Shown here in pieces: positions 1 to 9,370 of a stretch of DNA of 44,023 nt (position 1 is the stretch's first letter; every line of letters begins with the position of its first letter). A program made the position numbers and the translations under genes. The stretch spans positions 1 through 44,023 of the forward strand of contig NZ_QAFW01000018.1 in assembly GCF_003057615.1 (NCBI RefSeq). The letters are read 5' to 3'. Under the pieces are notes generated by a model that was given only the letters and a program-made list of their open reading frames with translations, was not told the origin of the DNA and searched no databases. The stretch comes from Metalysinibacillus jejuensis. Its GTDB lineage: Bacteria > Bacillota > Bacilli > Bacillales_A > Planococcaceae.

Positions 1-227
1 AAACAAAGACGTTAAGCATCTAAATCTTCGTGAATGGGATTGCCCATCTTGTGGAATACATCACGATAGAGATATTAACGCAGGACAAAATATTAAAAAT
101 GAAGCGATAAGACTTCTAACCGTAGGGGCTACGGGGTTAGCCTACTAAATATCTGTTCGATAGAACGGAGTTCGTAGGAATCCCCCACTTCAAACAACCC
201 GTAAGGTGTTAAGTGGGGGTAGTTCAA
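1..227 (+). mobile_element. IS200/IS605 element, right end (left part outside window)
   Basis: The window opens inside an IS200/IS605-type element. After the tnpB stop codon there is the subterminal hairpin typical of these right ends: arms CCCCCACTT (182-190) and AAGTGGGGG (211-219) match perfectly. It is followed by TTCAA at 223-227, the usual cleavage tetra/pentanucleotide, which I take as the element boundary. The flanking DNA continues a reading frame on the other strand, so the element sits inside a gene. Confidence 0.85.
2..148 (+). CDS. tnpB: TnpB RNA-guided nuclease, C-terminal end (partial)
   Basis: Only the last 48 codons are present. They carry the second half of the TnpB zinc ribbon (CPSC at about residues 15-18 of the fragment) and the RuvC-III motif [10 protein letters not shown] with its catalytic Asp, then a normal C-terminus ending GATGLAY. 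TnpB proteins are transposon-encoded, omega-RNA-guided DNA nucleases that help the element persist at its donor site. Whether the full gene is intact cannot be seen. The frame is open from the window edge to the stop at 146-148. Confidence 0.85.
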   Translation, partial: NKDVKHLNLREWDCPSCGIHHDRDINAGQNIKNEAIRLLTVGATGLAY

Positions 228-247
228 AGGGAGAATAATGTGATCAG
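120..247 (+). ncRNA. Putative TnpB omega-RNA scaffold and guide
   Basis: TnpB elements use an RNA that covers the 3' end of tnpB and the right-end hairpin and runs on into flanking DNA, whose first bases are the guide. Here that would place the scaffold over the end of tnpB and the hairpin at 182-219, and the guide at about 228-247 inside the interrupted PBECR-like gene. Limits are inferred from known elements, not from any visible promoter or processing site. Confidence 0.4.
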
Positions 248-509
248 AAATAACTTTATATATTTCAATAGTATTTGGCTCTTTGGGGTTTTGTCCAATA
301 TAATCAGGAGCAGCAATCATTTGTGGAATAATTTCGTAGTATTGTAAAAAATCATCCCAGTGGCCACGTTTTTTTAAATGTTTGAGCACACCAGGAGGAA
401 GGTGAACTTCTGCAGAAATACACTGTAAATTATAATAATCAATAATACATTGTGGTATAGCTCCAATTTTTTGTATTTCTGTACTTGTGGGATTGATCGT
501 ATAAGTCAC
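228..509 (-). pseudogene. PBECR-type nuclease-like protein, truncated by IS200/IS605
   Basis: The best start is GTG at 509, behind GGAGGTGG with a 7-nt spacer; an upstream GTG at 530 has no ribosome site. About 94 host-derived residues remain. The core LPPGVLKHLKKR...IIPQMIAAPDYIGQNPKEPNTIEIYK resembles the PBECR (phage Barnase-EndoU-ColicinE5/D-RelE-like) nuclease families, which carry a leucine-rich LxPGxLKH motif followed by PDYIGxNPxEPNS-type residues. The reading frame then runs into the right end of the IS element at 227 and stops at 129, so the natural C-terminus is lost. Family assignment is from memory of the motif. Confidence 0.6.
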
Positions 510-620
510 TATTTTACCACCTCCAATCACTAATTATCTTTCTATTATACTGCTTTACTACAGAAATAACCCCTTTAGATGGTAATGAAAATTTCATACT
601 GTTATGAAGTAAATATAAGT

Positions 621-653
621 GAAATAAAGAAAACCCTCACCATAAAGTGAGGG
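621..653 (-). terminator. Rho-independent terminator of the GIY-YIG gene
   Basis: Perfect arms CCCTCAC (634-640) and GTGAGGG (647-653) enclose a 6-nt loop. On the minus strand the hairpin is followed by a T-rich tract (TTTTCTTTATT), just downstream of the stop at 663. Confidence 0.75.
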
Positions 654-662
654 CAGGTACGA

Positions 663-2234
663 TTACGCTGGTTGTAATGGTTGATTCAGTGCTAAGGTTT
701 GACGGTATTCCTGTGCGGCAAGTGTTGGGCGGAACTCAACAGTTGGGTCGAGAGTAGTGACAATATCCTCGAGTTCTGTGATGGTTGTTTCGAAAAACTC
801 TTTACGCATGTTTACTTTATTTACACGTTTTTCATCCAATTGTTCATGCAATTGCTTTTCAAGCGTTACTGCATCGTCAGAGAAAATCAGCGCATGGACA
901 TCAAAACGGAACGGCACAGAAGCGTTGCTAAGTTCGTCGATGCGATCCATTGGCTCAAGACGGCGCGTCATACCGATTTTAAATTTATTTTCGCCAAATG
1001 CACCTAAGTTAGAGATGACATACACATAGCCTGCTTTGCCGTTAGCACGTTTAAGAATTTCTTCTTTTTCCTCAGCTACTTTACTTTGCAATTGCTCAAG
1101 TTCAAGGATGCGAGCTTGCAGGGCTGCTAACTTTTCAGCATCCGCTTCATTTGCTAAAAGCTCCTGTGTGCGGCGTAATTCGGTATTGTACTTTTCTTCT
1201 TCTTGTTCAATTTTCTTTTGTTGCTCGGCTAGCGCTTTACGTTCAGCCGCTTCCTCACGCATTTGTTCGCGAATTAAACGCTGTTCCTCACGTTCTTGCT
1301 CCCGTTTATGGTAGAAGTGGTATTCGATTTCGACAGCTTGTAAGTAGAGTGGCTCGATTTCTGTTAAGAAGCGGGTAATCGTAGGTAAAATACTCGCATT
1401 ACCATCGGCACAAATTGCTAAATAACGACGAATCATCTCTTTAATTTGCGTCTGTGCTTCTTCTAATTTGGCATAACTTAATGAGTAAATGACATTTTGT
1501 AATTCGGCTTGTAAGCCAATTACTAAAAGCTGATAAATGGTTTTGTTTGCTTTTGTATTATAGCGATCAACGTAGGCATCCAATAATTGAGAGACGTCCT
1601 TTTTAACGCGGTTCATTTGTTTGCGTAGTTCTTTAGAGTTTAAGTAATGGCAATCTAATGTCAATAATTCCTTCGTAAGCTCAGCTTCGTCTAAATCTTT
1701 TACATATAGCGCTACTTCATGTTCTAGCTTTGTCATATTAATAGCTTCAGGGAAGTGTTGGGTTAATTGATGGATGCCTTGGTATTCCGTTTTTAATTTG
1801 CGCAAACGATTTTCCTGTGTGGTTGTTTGTTTACGCAGTTTTTCTGTTAACGCTTCGAGTTCATGCTTTTCATCAATAAAACCTTGAATATCGAGATGAA
1901 TCGTTTTAGCTTCTTCATTAGCTTGTTGTAAAATTTGTTGTCGTTCTTGTTCAAAGTCTTGGCGGATGGCTGTGATATAAGCATCCTCTTTTTCTTTAAA
2001 TAATTGTTCGGCTTGTTGTAAATTATGTTCGACTTTAGTAAGCTCTTGGCGTTTTGTTTGTAACACGCTGCGGATATTTTCGACCTTAGTATACTCACCT
2101 TGTCCTTGTGCGGCGCGTGTTGTTACCAAACGAGAGGCAAGCAACAATCCACCTACTAGGCTAGTCAGCCCATATGTAGTAAAACCACTCAAAAGTAAAA
2201 GTACAATAATAACCCAGTTATGATACCATTTCAT
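663..2234 (-). CDS. Membrane-anchored coiled-coil protein with DUF4041-like and GIY-YIG (T5orf172/MUG113) domains
   Basis: The 523-residue product starts with one membrane segment (about residues 7-34). Long heptad-rich coiled coils follow (about 55-165 and 305-395), flanking a central helical region that fits DUF4041. The C-terminus (about 398-495) is a GIY-YIG-like module: GYVYVISN, then KFKIGMTRR, then DVHALIFSDDA and a late Glu-rich segment with HEQLDEKRVNK, as in the T5orf172/MUG113 family. Such proteins are found in phages and in bacterial genomes, often annotated only as GIY-YIG nuclease family; nuclease activity here is inferred. The ATG at 2234 has AAGGAG upstream. It is a single-gene unit with its own terminator. 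A defence role is possible but unsupported by the neighbours. Confidence 0.75.
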   Translation of the reverse strand: MKWYHNWVIIVLLLLSGFTTYGLTSLVGGLLLASRLVTTRAAQGQGEYTKVENIRSVLQTKRQELTKVEHNLQQAEQLFKEKEDAYITAIRQDFEQERQQILQQANEEAKTIHLDIQGFIDEKHELEALTEKLRKQTTTQENRLRKLKTEYQGIHQLTQHFPEAINMTKLEHEVALYVKDLDEAELTKELLTLDCHYLNSKELRKQMNRVKKDVSQLLDAYVDRYNTKANKTIYQLLVIGLQAELQNVIYSLSYAKLEEAQTQIKEMIRRYLAICADGNASILPTITRFLTEIEPLYLQAVEIEYHFYHKREQEREEQRLIREQMREEAAERKALAEQQKKIEQEEEKYNTELRRTQELLANEADAEKLAALQARILELEQLQSKVAEEKEEILKRANGKAGYVYVISNLGAFGENKFKIGMTRRLEPMDRIDELSNASVPFRFDVHALIFSDDAVTLEKQLHEQLDEKRVNKVNMRKEFFETTITELEDIVTTLDPTVEFRPTLAAQEYRQTLALNQPLQPA

Positions 2235-2374
2235 CCATTACACACTCCTTTTGGTAAATTAGTAATAACGTTTTCCCTTTTATTATAATCATTTATTACT
2301 AATTTACAAATTTAGTCCTAAAATAGGGCAACTTATTGTTAGTGAAGTGCGTTTTTCGTAAAGAGGTGAAGGAG

Positions 2375-2773
2375 ATGAAGGTGCAATGGTGGCTGATTGG
2401 AGCGGTTATGTTGCTAGTAGTCGGTGCGGGTTATAATGTTTATAAAATTAAAGAGGATACAACGAGTGCGACACAGCTTGCAGCAGCAACTGACCGTATT
2501 AAATTGGCAGATTATGTTTCAGGCGAGTGGGATGAGGTAGTCATTGTTACGCCGTATACTAGCGAGCAGGAGATGCGCGCTGTAGGTATACCTGCTACGC
2601 GTTTACGTGATACAAGTATTACGTATTTGGATGACCGTGTGTTACTCGCTTTTTTTGAAGGCGATACATTTACAAAATATAGTTATATGCAACGGGTGTC
2701 AGGCATCCCGCATACTACGCGCTTCACACGCGCAGAAGCCATCGTACACAAAAACAACCCTTCACCAAAGTGA
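2375..2773 (+). CDS. Small membrane-anchored or exported protein of unknown function
   Basis: The start is set at ATG 2375 because GAGGTG lies just before it; an in-frame ATG 13 codons upstream has no ribosome site. The 132-residue product has one N-terminal membrane segment or uncleaved signal (WWLIGAVMLLVVGAGYNVY). A soluble domain of about 100 residues follows, with DYVSGEWDEVVIVTPYTS and a strand-rich C-terminus. The EWDEVVIVTPYT pattern occurs in small Bacillales membrane proteins of unknown role. No catalytic motif is seen. It ends in a terminator shared with the convergent sulP gene. Confidence 0.7.
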   Translation: MKVQWWLIGAVMLLVVGAGYNVYKIKEDTTSATQLAAATDRIKLADYVSGEWDEVVIVTPYTSEQEMRAVGIPATRLRDTSITYLDDRVLLAFFEGDTFTKYSYMQRVSGIPHTTRFTRAEAIVHKNNPSPK

Positions 2774-2789
2774 GGGGTTGTTGTGTTTT
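2749..2789. terminator. Bidirectional terminator between converging genes
   Basis: ACAACCC-TTCAC (2754-2765) pairs with GTGAGGGGTTGT with a single G-T mismatch. It is flanked by AAAAA on the left and TGTTTT on the right, so it can end transcription from both sides. It overlaps the last codons of sulP. Confidence 0.75.
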
Positions 2790-4200
2790 AATGAGAAAGT
2801 CGGGCCAGTAGGGCGGCACTTGGTTGGTTTAACCCGGTCAGTTGCACAGTGGTCCCTTTTTTCTGTAATTGGACTTGGACTTTTTGGATGGCAGCAACCG
2901 CTGATTCGTCGTAAAGGTGGCTGGCGCTAAAATCAATCGTCACGGCTTTAGCGCTAACAGTGTCAAACGCTTGGCAAAACGCTTTAGTTGACGCAAAAAA
3001 TAGCGGGCCTTCGACAAAATAGTGCGTGCCATCTTGTTTTACCGTAATACGCGAAATGGTTGCGACAAAAAAGAGTGCGCTCAGCAAAATGCCAATCACG
3101 ACGCCAATTGCTAAATTATGCGTATATAAAATAATGGCTACGGTCGTAAGCATCACGAGCACCTCAGCTTTTGGTGCTTGGCGCATAAAACGAAACGATC
3201 CCCAATTAAATGTCGTAAAACTCACCATCACCATAATGCCCGCTAGTACAGGCATCGGGATATGAATAACGCTATCGCCAAATAATAAAATCAACACCAT
3301 TAAAAATACGCCTGCCGTTAACGTAGACAAACGTCCGCGTCCCCCTGACTGCACATTTAACATGGATTGCCCAATGAGTGCGCAGCCCGCCATACCACCA
3401 AAGAAGCCGGTTACAACGTTGGCAATACCTTGCCCGCGTGCTTCCTTATTTTTGTCGCTCGGTGTTTCCGTTACTTCATCTAACACTTGCGCAGTGAGTA
3501 AGGTTTCCAGTAAACCAACAACCGCAAGCGCCAATGAGTAGGGCAGTATAATTTTTAGCGTAGTAAGGTTGAGCGGAATGTCAGGCAATAAAAACATAGG
3601 CAGTGTTTGGGGCATCGTGCCTAAATCACCAACCGTTTGCAGTTTGGCTCCTGTAAAAATAGCCAACGCTGTCATGACCACAATCGCAATCAGCGTCGCG
3701 GGAATGGCAGTAAAAAACCGTGGCACAAGGTAAACGAGTAATAATGTGCCGCCCACAAAGAAATAACTCGCGGTGCTAACGCCAACTAAATAAGGTAGCT
3801 GCGTCATAAAAATCATAATGCCTAGCGCATTTAAAAAGCCAAGCACTACCGCATTAGGAATAAAGCGCATGAGGCGCGCCACGCCAAGCAGCCCAAGCAC
3901 AACTTGAATAATCCCCGTCAGCACAGTTGCCGCTAGCACATATTGCAGCCCGTGATTGGCCATCAAGCTCACCAACACAAGCGCCATCGCCCCCGTCGCT
4001 GCCGAAATCAAGCCCGTTCGTCCACCCACAATGGCGGTAATCACCGCAATCACAAATGACGCGTACAGCGCCACACTTGGGTCCACGCCTAATATAAAAG
4101 CAAATGCCAATGACTCAGGAATGAGCGCAAGCCCCGCCACCATACCCGCCAGCACATCTTTGCGTACATTGCCAAACCATTGTTGTTGTAAAGTCGCCAT
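2788..4200 (-). CDS. SulP-family inorganic anion transporter with STAS domain
   Basis: The 470-residue integral membrane protein belongs to the SulP/SLC26 family (sulfate or bicarbonate uptake; substrate not readable from sequence). The N-terminal hallmark [20 protein letters not shown] is at about residues 10-29. The family signature around [19 protein letters not shown] is near the middle, and about ten hydrophobic segments can be counted. The last 70 residues form a short STAS domain ([21 protein letters not shown]). The start is ATG 4200, preceded by GAGAGGAG; the frame is open 34 codons further upstream without a ribosome site. It is transcribed toward the shared terminator. No operon partner is present. 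Confidence 0.9.
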   Translation of the reverse strand: MATLQQQWFGNVRKDVLAGMVAGLALIPESLAFAFILGVDPSVALYASFVIAVITAIVGGRTGLISAATGAMALVLVSLMANHGLQYVLAATVLTGIIQVVLGLLGVARLMRFIPNAVVLGFLNALGIMIFMTQLPYLVGVSTASYFFVGGTLLLVYLVPRFFTAIPATLIAIVVMTALAIFTGAKLQTVGDLGTMPQTLPMFLLPDIPLNLTTLKIILPYSLALAVVGLLETLLTAQVLDEVTETPSDKNKEARGQGIANVVTGFFGGMAGCALIGQSMLNVQSGGRGRLSTLTAGVFLMVLILLFGDSVIHIPMPVLAGIMVMVSFTTFNWGSFRFMRQAPKAEVLVMLTTVAIILYTHNLAIGVVIGILLSALFFVATISRITVKQDGTHYFVEGPLFFASTKAFCQAFDTVSAKAVTIDFSASHLYDESAVAAIQKVQVQLQKKGTTVQLTGLNQPSAALLARLSH

Positions 4201-4284
4201 AAAATCTCCTCTCACGTTCATTAAAATAAAGTATAAGTATAGCAAAAAATGCCGTCGTGTGGAATGGGTTTGGGGGAGAAAGAA

Positions 4285-4432
4285 GTGGCGAACCCCAAGC
4301 ACCCATGCATTTACTGGTAGGTTCGCACACTAAATTCGCCTGATTTCGATTTCTTTTCATAAAGTTCATGCCAAAATTGGTAAAAACCACTACATATAGT
4401 ATAATGAACATAGCGAGACACAACCCCTCGCA
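4285..4432 (+). promoter_or_regulatory. CRISPR leader 1 with promoter
   Basis: This stretch is homologous over its whole length to 18701-18850, ahead of the second array. Near its start both copies can form a hairpin (GCGAACC ... GGTTCGC). A sigma-A-type promoter follows: TTGGTA at 4377-4382, 17 bp, TATAAT at 4400-4405. Directly before the first repeat is a short GCGAG/CTCGC stem, identical in both leaders. The promoter points into the array, which fixes its direction of transcription. Confidence 0.8.
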
Positions 4433-7400
4433 GTCTCTCTCTGTATGGAGAGAGTGGATTGAAATGAAAATGCGTTATTTGATGCTCAAACAGATTATGG
4501 TCTCTCTCTGTATGGAGAGAGTGGATTGAAATAAAGGTGTCAACGCGTGGACATGCAACATTTTTCGTCTCTCTCTGTATGGAGAGAGTGGATTGAAATA
4601 TGATCTTTTGTTTGACGTGCATTATCTACAGCGTCTCTCTCTGTATGGAGAGAGTGGATTGAAATTAGCATATATGTAGGTACGGCTGCATGACGCATAA
4701 GTCTCTCTCTGTATGGAGAGAGTGGATTGAAATATACTACTCATTGCCTCACCTCATTTATATTTACGTCTCTCTCTGTATGGAGAGAGTGGATTGAAAT
4801 TTTTCGACAGTACACAACGATCTCGATGATTTGTGTCTCTCTCTGTATGGAGAGAGTGGATTGAAATGCCCTCCTAAAGGTTCTGAGTTCGTTTCTGAGC
4901 GTCTCTCTCTGTATGGAGAGAGTGGATTGAAATTGCTACCTTCGCAGCATACTTTATGTTAGGTAAACGTCTCTCTCTGTATGGAGAGAGTGGATTGAAA
5001 TGACTTCAAGGAGGTAGACCAATGGCAACAGTAACAACGTCTCTCTCTGTATGGAGAGAGTGGATTGAAATTAACATGTCAGCACTCCACGCATTCATAA
5101 CTTCGTCTCTCTCTGTATGGAGAGAGTGGATTGAAATTGGCGTACGAGACAGCGCTTTGAATAAGTCTTGTCGTCTCTCTCTGTATGGAGAGAGTGGATT
5201 GAAATCGCTTGGCCACGAAATGCCCAAAACGACATAAGCGTCTCTCTCTGTATGGAGAGAGTGGATTGAAATGAGTGCTAAACGTTTTTGTCTGGCTCGT
5301 TCTCGTCGTCTCTCTCTGTATGGAGAGAGTGGATTGAAATAAATGTTACGTTTTTACGTGTAATCGGTGCGTCTGTCTCTCTCTGTATGGAGAGAGTGGA
5401 TTGAAATGGTGATGGTCCGAAAACCAGATGGCGAGTTTGCGTCTCTCTCTGTATGGAGAGAGTGGATTGAAATGTATCTACGATATCCGCTTCGAAATTG
5501 CGGTTGGTCTCTCTCTGTATGGAGAGAGTGGATTGAAATAAGTTGAAATGAATCGCTTGCGTCAAGACGAAGCGTCTCTCTCTGTATGGAGAGAGTGGAT
5601 TGAAATTTCTTGTTCCAATCGCTTTGTTAATAATTCGATGTCTCTCTCTGTATGGAGAGAGTGGATTGAAATTCCTAGAGACACCAATACACTGTTATCG
5701 GTGTATGTCTCTCTCTGTATGGAGAGAGTGGATTGAAATGAAGCAGCAATGAATTTTGTTGAAGGTTGGACGCCGTCTCTCTCTGTATGGAGAGAGTGGA
5801 TTGAAATATTCCGATGCTCGACTTAGCAATTTGGAAAGGCAGCGTCTCTCTCTGTATGGAGAGAGTGGATTGAAATGGATTTGCTGACATTGTCGCGTAG
5901 CTGTTTGCCGTGTCTCTCTCTGTATGGAGAGAGTGGATTGAAATAATCGAACTGCTTGAGTCAGCAACGCCAGGCGACAGTCTCTCTCTGTATGGAGAGA
6001 GTGGATTGAAATGCCATTACAATTCCGCCTGAATTAACTTCTGTTGTCTCTCTCTGTATGGAGAGAGTGGATTGAAATGTACGACATGCAAGAATGGTTA
6101 GACGAAATTGTTGGTCTCTCTCTGTATGGAGAGAGTGGATTGAAATTCCCGTCGGTTAAAGTTGACGGCTTAGAGTTAACGTCTCTCTCTGTATGGAGAG
6201 AGTGGATTGAAATGCGTTGCACCTTCGGGTTTTGTGCTAGGAAGTGCGTCTCTCTCTGTATGGAGAGAGTGGATTGAAATTGCCTGTATTGACAGCTGCT
6301 ACACACGTAGTACCGCGTCTCTCTCTGTATGGAGAGAGTGGATTGAAATCGTTTGTACAGGCTTGTTGCGCTCGTAATATTCGTCTCTCTCTGTATGGAG
6401 AGAGTGGATTGAAATAGCGGCATCGGCACATTCATTCGGCATGGAAGTAGTCTCTCTCTGTATGGAGAGAGTGGATTGAAATGGCGAACGTGGTAGTGAA
6501 GCGAACCGCCTGTTTAAGTCTCTCTCTGTATGGAGAGAGTGGATTGAAATTAAAATTGGTTGTACGATTGACCACGCATTTTGGTCTCTCTCTGTATGGA
6601 GAGAGTGGATTGAAATTAAAATTGGTTGTACGATTGACCACGCATTTTGGTCTCTCTCTGTATGGAGAGAGTGGATTGAAATTTTAACAGCGACGGTAAA
6701 GCGTTAATCAGTTGTTGTCTCTCTCTGTATGGAGAGAGTGGATTGAAATAAATATATGTCTAAGCAAATGCTATGGACCGCTACAGTCTCTCTCTGTATG
6801 GAGAGAGTGGATTGAAATCCCTGTCGCAACTTTTATTATCAGTGAAGCGATTGTCTCTCTCTGTATGGAGAGAGTGGATTGAAATATGACTTCGTGCGGC
6901 GACACACCAAAATATTTAGCGTCTCTCTCTGTATGGAGAGAGTGGATTGAAATTGTCTCTCCTGTTGCGCTGAAGCTATCCATTACAAGTCTCTCTCTGT
7001 ATGGAGAGAGTGGATTGAAATCCGAAAATCACAACAATTATATTCGATGAATTTGTCTCTCTCTGTATGGAGAGAGTGGATTGAAATATACAATGAAGAA
7101 AGCGAGTTTGGTAATGAAATAGTCTCTCTCTGTATGGAGAGAGTGGATTGAAATCGAAAACGAATCAGAAATTGAACACGATTTACTCGTCTCTCTCTGT
7201 ATGGAGAGAGTGGATTGAAATGGGCAATACATGAATTTTACACAAGACATTTATGAGTCTCTCTCTGTATGGAGAGAGTGGATTGAAATAACGCCATTTA
7301 CAGCGATTGACGCAGCGATGTTGTCTCTCTCTGTATGGAGAGAGTGGATTGAAATTACTCGTCGTAACGCTTGGGCAACGTTCGCTTTAACGTCTCTCTC

Positions 7401-8297
7401 TGTATGGAGAGAGTGGATTGAAATCGATAGCTGAACCCTCTAACGGCGTGAGGTCAAGTCTCTCTCTGTATGGAGAGAGTGGATTGAAATAGTAAGTTAA
7501 CTGCTTTTACCCCAGACGCTGTAAGTCTCTCTCTGTATGGAGAGAGTGGATTGAAATGTAGAAAAGCAGAAGGAAGCACGAAGTGCATACAGTCTCTCTC
7601 TGTATGGAGAGAGTGGATTGAAATCAACCGCTCCATATAAGGTAGATAGATGTAAGCAGTCTCTCTCTGTATGGAGAGAGTGGATTGAAATTCGCCAACA
7701 ATAGTGGTTGTCGTTGAGTTGTAACAGTCTCTCTCTGTATGGAGAGAGTGGATTGAAATGATGAAAAGCAAGTGAGGGCGTGGATCAAGTGCGAGTCTCT
7801 CTCTGTATGGAGAGAGTGGATTGAAATACACCCGCGCACACATTTAATGGTTACAGATAAGTCTCTCTCTGTATGGAGAGAGTGGATTGAAATCATCGTA
7901 TCGTTTTCGAGTACAGTAGCCGACTTAGTCTCTCTCTGTATGGAGAGAGTGGATTGAAATCTCACTTTATGGTTTATTTTTTTTTATAAGTATAGTCTCT
8001 CTCTGTATGGAGAGAGTGGATTGAAATTTTTGATACTTCGCCCGCAACCACTGTTAACAACTGTCTCTCTCTGTATGGAGAGAGTGGATTGAAATACTTG
8101 GGAAAGCCGATAAAAAGCCGTTACGCTTGTCGTCTCTCTCTGTATGGAGAGAGTGGATTGAAATACGTGCTGTCACTTTAAATAACCCTGTGTCGATGTC
8201 TCTCTCTGTATGGAGAGAGTGGATTGAAATATTTAATCTGACAAGGCGGGCGCCAACCGATATTGTCTCTCTCTGTATGGAGAGAGTGGATTGAAAT
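4433..8297 (+). CRISPR. CRISPR array 1: 58 repeats, 57 spacers
   Basis: The 33-bp repeat begins GTCTCTCTCTGTATGG and ends AGTGGATTGAAAT. It contains the stem CTCTCTC/GAGAGAG. I counted 58 copies, all apparently identical, with repeat starts 66-70 bp apart, so spacers are 33-37 nt. The 3' end ATTGAAAT would give the usual 8-nt crRNA 5' handle. The repeat resembles type I-C repeats, which are also used by type III systems in trans. The leader lies on the left. Spacers 32 and 33 (6551-6583 and 6617-6649) are identical. Open frames crossing the array are artefacts of the stop-free repeat. Confidence 0.98.
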
Positions 8298-8299
8298 TA

Positions 8300-8398
8300 A
8301 CACCACGGAGTGTGAAAGAGCAAATTGACCGATTAATTGCAAAAGGAAAGGCAGAAATCGTGGATTTAAAGGATATGGCCTATAGATTATCGAAATAA
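8300..8398 (+). other. Orphan coding-like fragment next to the last repeat
   Basis: Right after the last repeat of array 1 a clean reading frame of 32 codons runs to TAA at 8396-8398. Its translation (SVKEQIDRLIAKGKAEIVDLKDMAYRLSK at the end) is charged, helical and protein-like. It has no start or ribosome site of its own. It looks like the 3' end of a gene whose front part was replaced by or lost at the array boundary. I do not recognise the family. Confidence 0.35.
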
Positions 8399-8434
8399 AT
8401 ATAGAAATAATAATAATTTTAGTAGGTGGATACT

Positions 8435-8611
8435 GTGAAGGTAATTAATGCCCTTATAGGAATCGTGATAATTCTAGTAGGCTGTTTGTTTCTGAATATA
8501 ACAGTGGTTAACGAAGAATTTAAAACGATAACATATAAAGTATTTGGTTTCATAACTTTATGTGTAGGTTTTTTTTATTTAAAAAAAGTTGCAAAGTTTG
8601 GGAAACAATAG
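8435..8611 (+). CDS. Small two-helix membrane protein
   Basis: GTG at 8435 is preferred because AGGTGG ends 5 nt before it; GTG at 8426 overlaps that site. The 58-residue product consists almost entirely of two hydrophobic helices (about residues 4-22 and 32-50) and a short basic tail (KKVAKFGKQ). No family is recognised. It lies alone between array 1 and transposon remnants, followed by a hairpin at 8672-8715. Small membrane proteins sometimes accompany CRISPR-Cas or toxin modules, but nothing here shows such a role. Confidence 0.45.
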   Translation: MKVINALIGIVIILVGCLFLNITVVNEEFKTITYKVFGFITLCVGFFYLKKVAKFGKQ

Positions 8612-8671
8612 CTGTATATTCTTGTATATTTATAGCTTTAAAACGTTTCTAAATAAAAGCTTAGTAACATT

Positions 8672-8715
8672 AAAACAGCGACAAGCACTGTTAAATCGGT
8701 GTTTGTCGCTGTTTT
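8672..8715. terminator. Long hairpin, possible bidirectional terminator
   Basis: The 17-nt arms at 8672-8688 (AAAACAGCGACAAGCAC) and 8699-8715 pair with one mismatch around a 10-nt loop, with T and A runs outside. It follows the small membrane gene. It may instead be a leftover from the adjoining IS21-like remnant. Confidence 0.5.
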
Positions 8716-8721
8716 TAATGA

Positions 8722-9125
8722 ATAATTTTACTTCTCCCCAATCAAACTCAATTTCACGACCAGCTGTTGGCTCTTGACGAATGAAGACTTCTTTTACCTT
8801 TTTTCCCTCACGATTCACGAAGTTGCGAACCGTAGTGTAGCCAATTTTAAAACCTTCCTCTAGAAGTTTTTCATGTATATCAATAATTTTTAATTACTGC
8901 TTATGCATATTCACTTTACGCTTACGCTTTTTATATGCAGGAGGCGTAACGTAATTATCTGTGCTTGGTAAATTCCTTGTGTCACGTTGTCTAGCTGCTA
9001 GATCTTGCTCACTGTATTTTTTACGGTATTACGAGACATTTTGAGCTTTTCTGCAATTTGACGTTGGCTCATATTGTGCTTGTAGTACTCAATCAGTACT
9101 CATTGCTTTTTCTCCAAACTAATCA
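8722..9125 (-). pseudogene. IS21-family IstA transposase remnant
   Basis: Read from right to left, pieces of an IstA protein appear in different frames. There is a helix-turn-helix start (IEYYKHNMSQRQIAEKLKMSRNTVKN) at about 9020-9100. After an interrupted middle comes TTVRNFVNREGKKVKEVFIRQEP and EFDWGEVKLFI at about 8722-8860; the latter is a well-known IstA segment. Frameshifts and stops break it, and the C-terminal half and istB are missing, so it is dead. Confidence 0.7.
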
Positions 9126-9179
9126 CCTCTATATCTTCCTGTCAATTGCGTTTGTGGCTCAGTTTTAGCTTAACAAAAA

Positions 9180-9329
9180 CAGCGATTCACAGCGATGTAT
9201 CAAAAAGGTGCGGATATCCCGACTATTGCCAAGCAGTCTGGCCATAAATCCCACCAAACCATTATGGAACATTATATTAAGTTGAAATCAATTTTTTGGT
9301 TAAAATATGAAATAAAAAGTGTGGTGTGA
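9180..9329 (+). pseudogene. Tyrosine recombinase/integrase C-terminal remnant
   Basis: A frame of 49 codons ending at TGA 9327-9329 encodes AMYQKGADIPTIAKQSGHKS and TIMEHYIKL. This matches the C-terminal part of phage/transposon integrases, where a GHKS or GHSS motif precedes the catalytic Tyr (here the Y of EHYIKL). The upstream Arg-His region is absent and a stop codon lies just before the fragment. It is the last piece of debris before the cas operon and suggests that the island was built by mobile elements. Confidence 0.65.
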
Positions 9330-9370
9330 TACAGTTAAATGGAAATAAAAAGTTAAAAGGTGGTGAAAAA

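Noticed and set aside
4311-7965. Many open reading frames of 60-130 codons on both strands through array 1, with recurring peptides such as SLSVWREWIEI or STLSIQRET
   Set aside because: They are translations of the CRISPR repeat, which has no stop codon in several frames; the peptide period equals the repeat period.
7961-7994. Spacer 53 shares CTCACTTTATGG with the terminator of the GIY-YIG gene, suggesting self-targeting
   Set aside because: The match is only 12 nt and then diverges; too short to support a protospacer.
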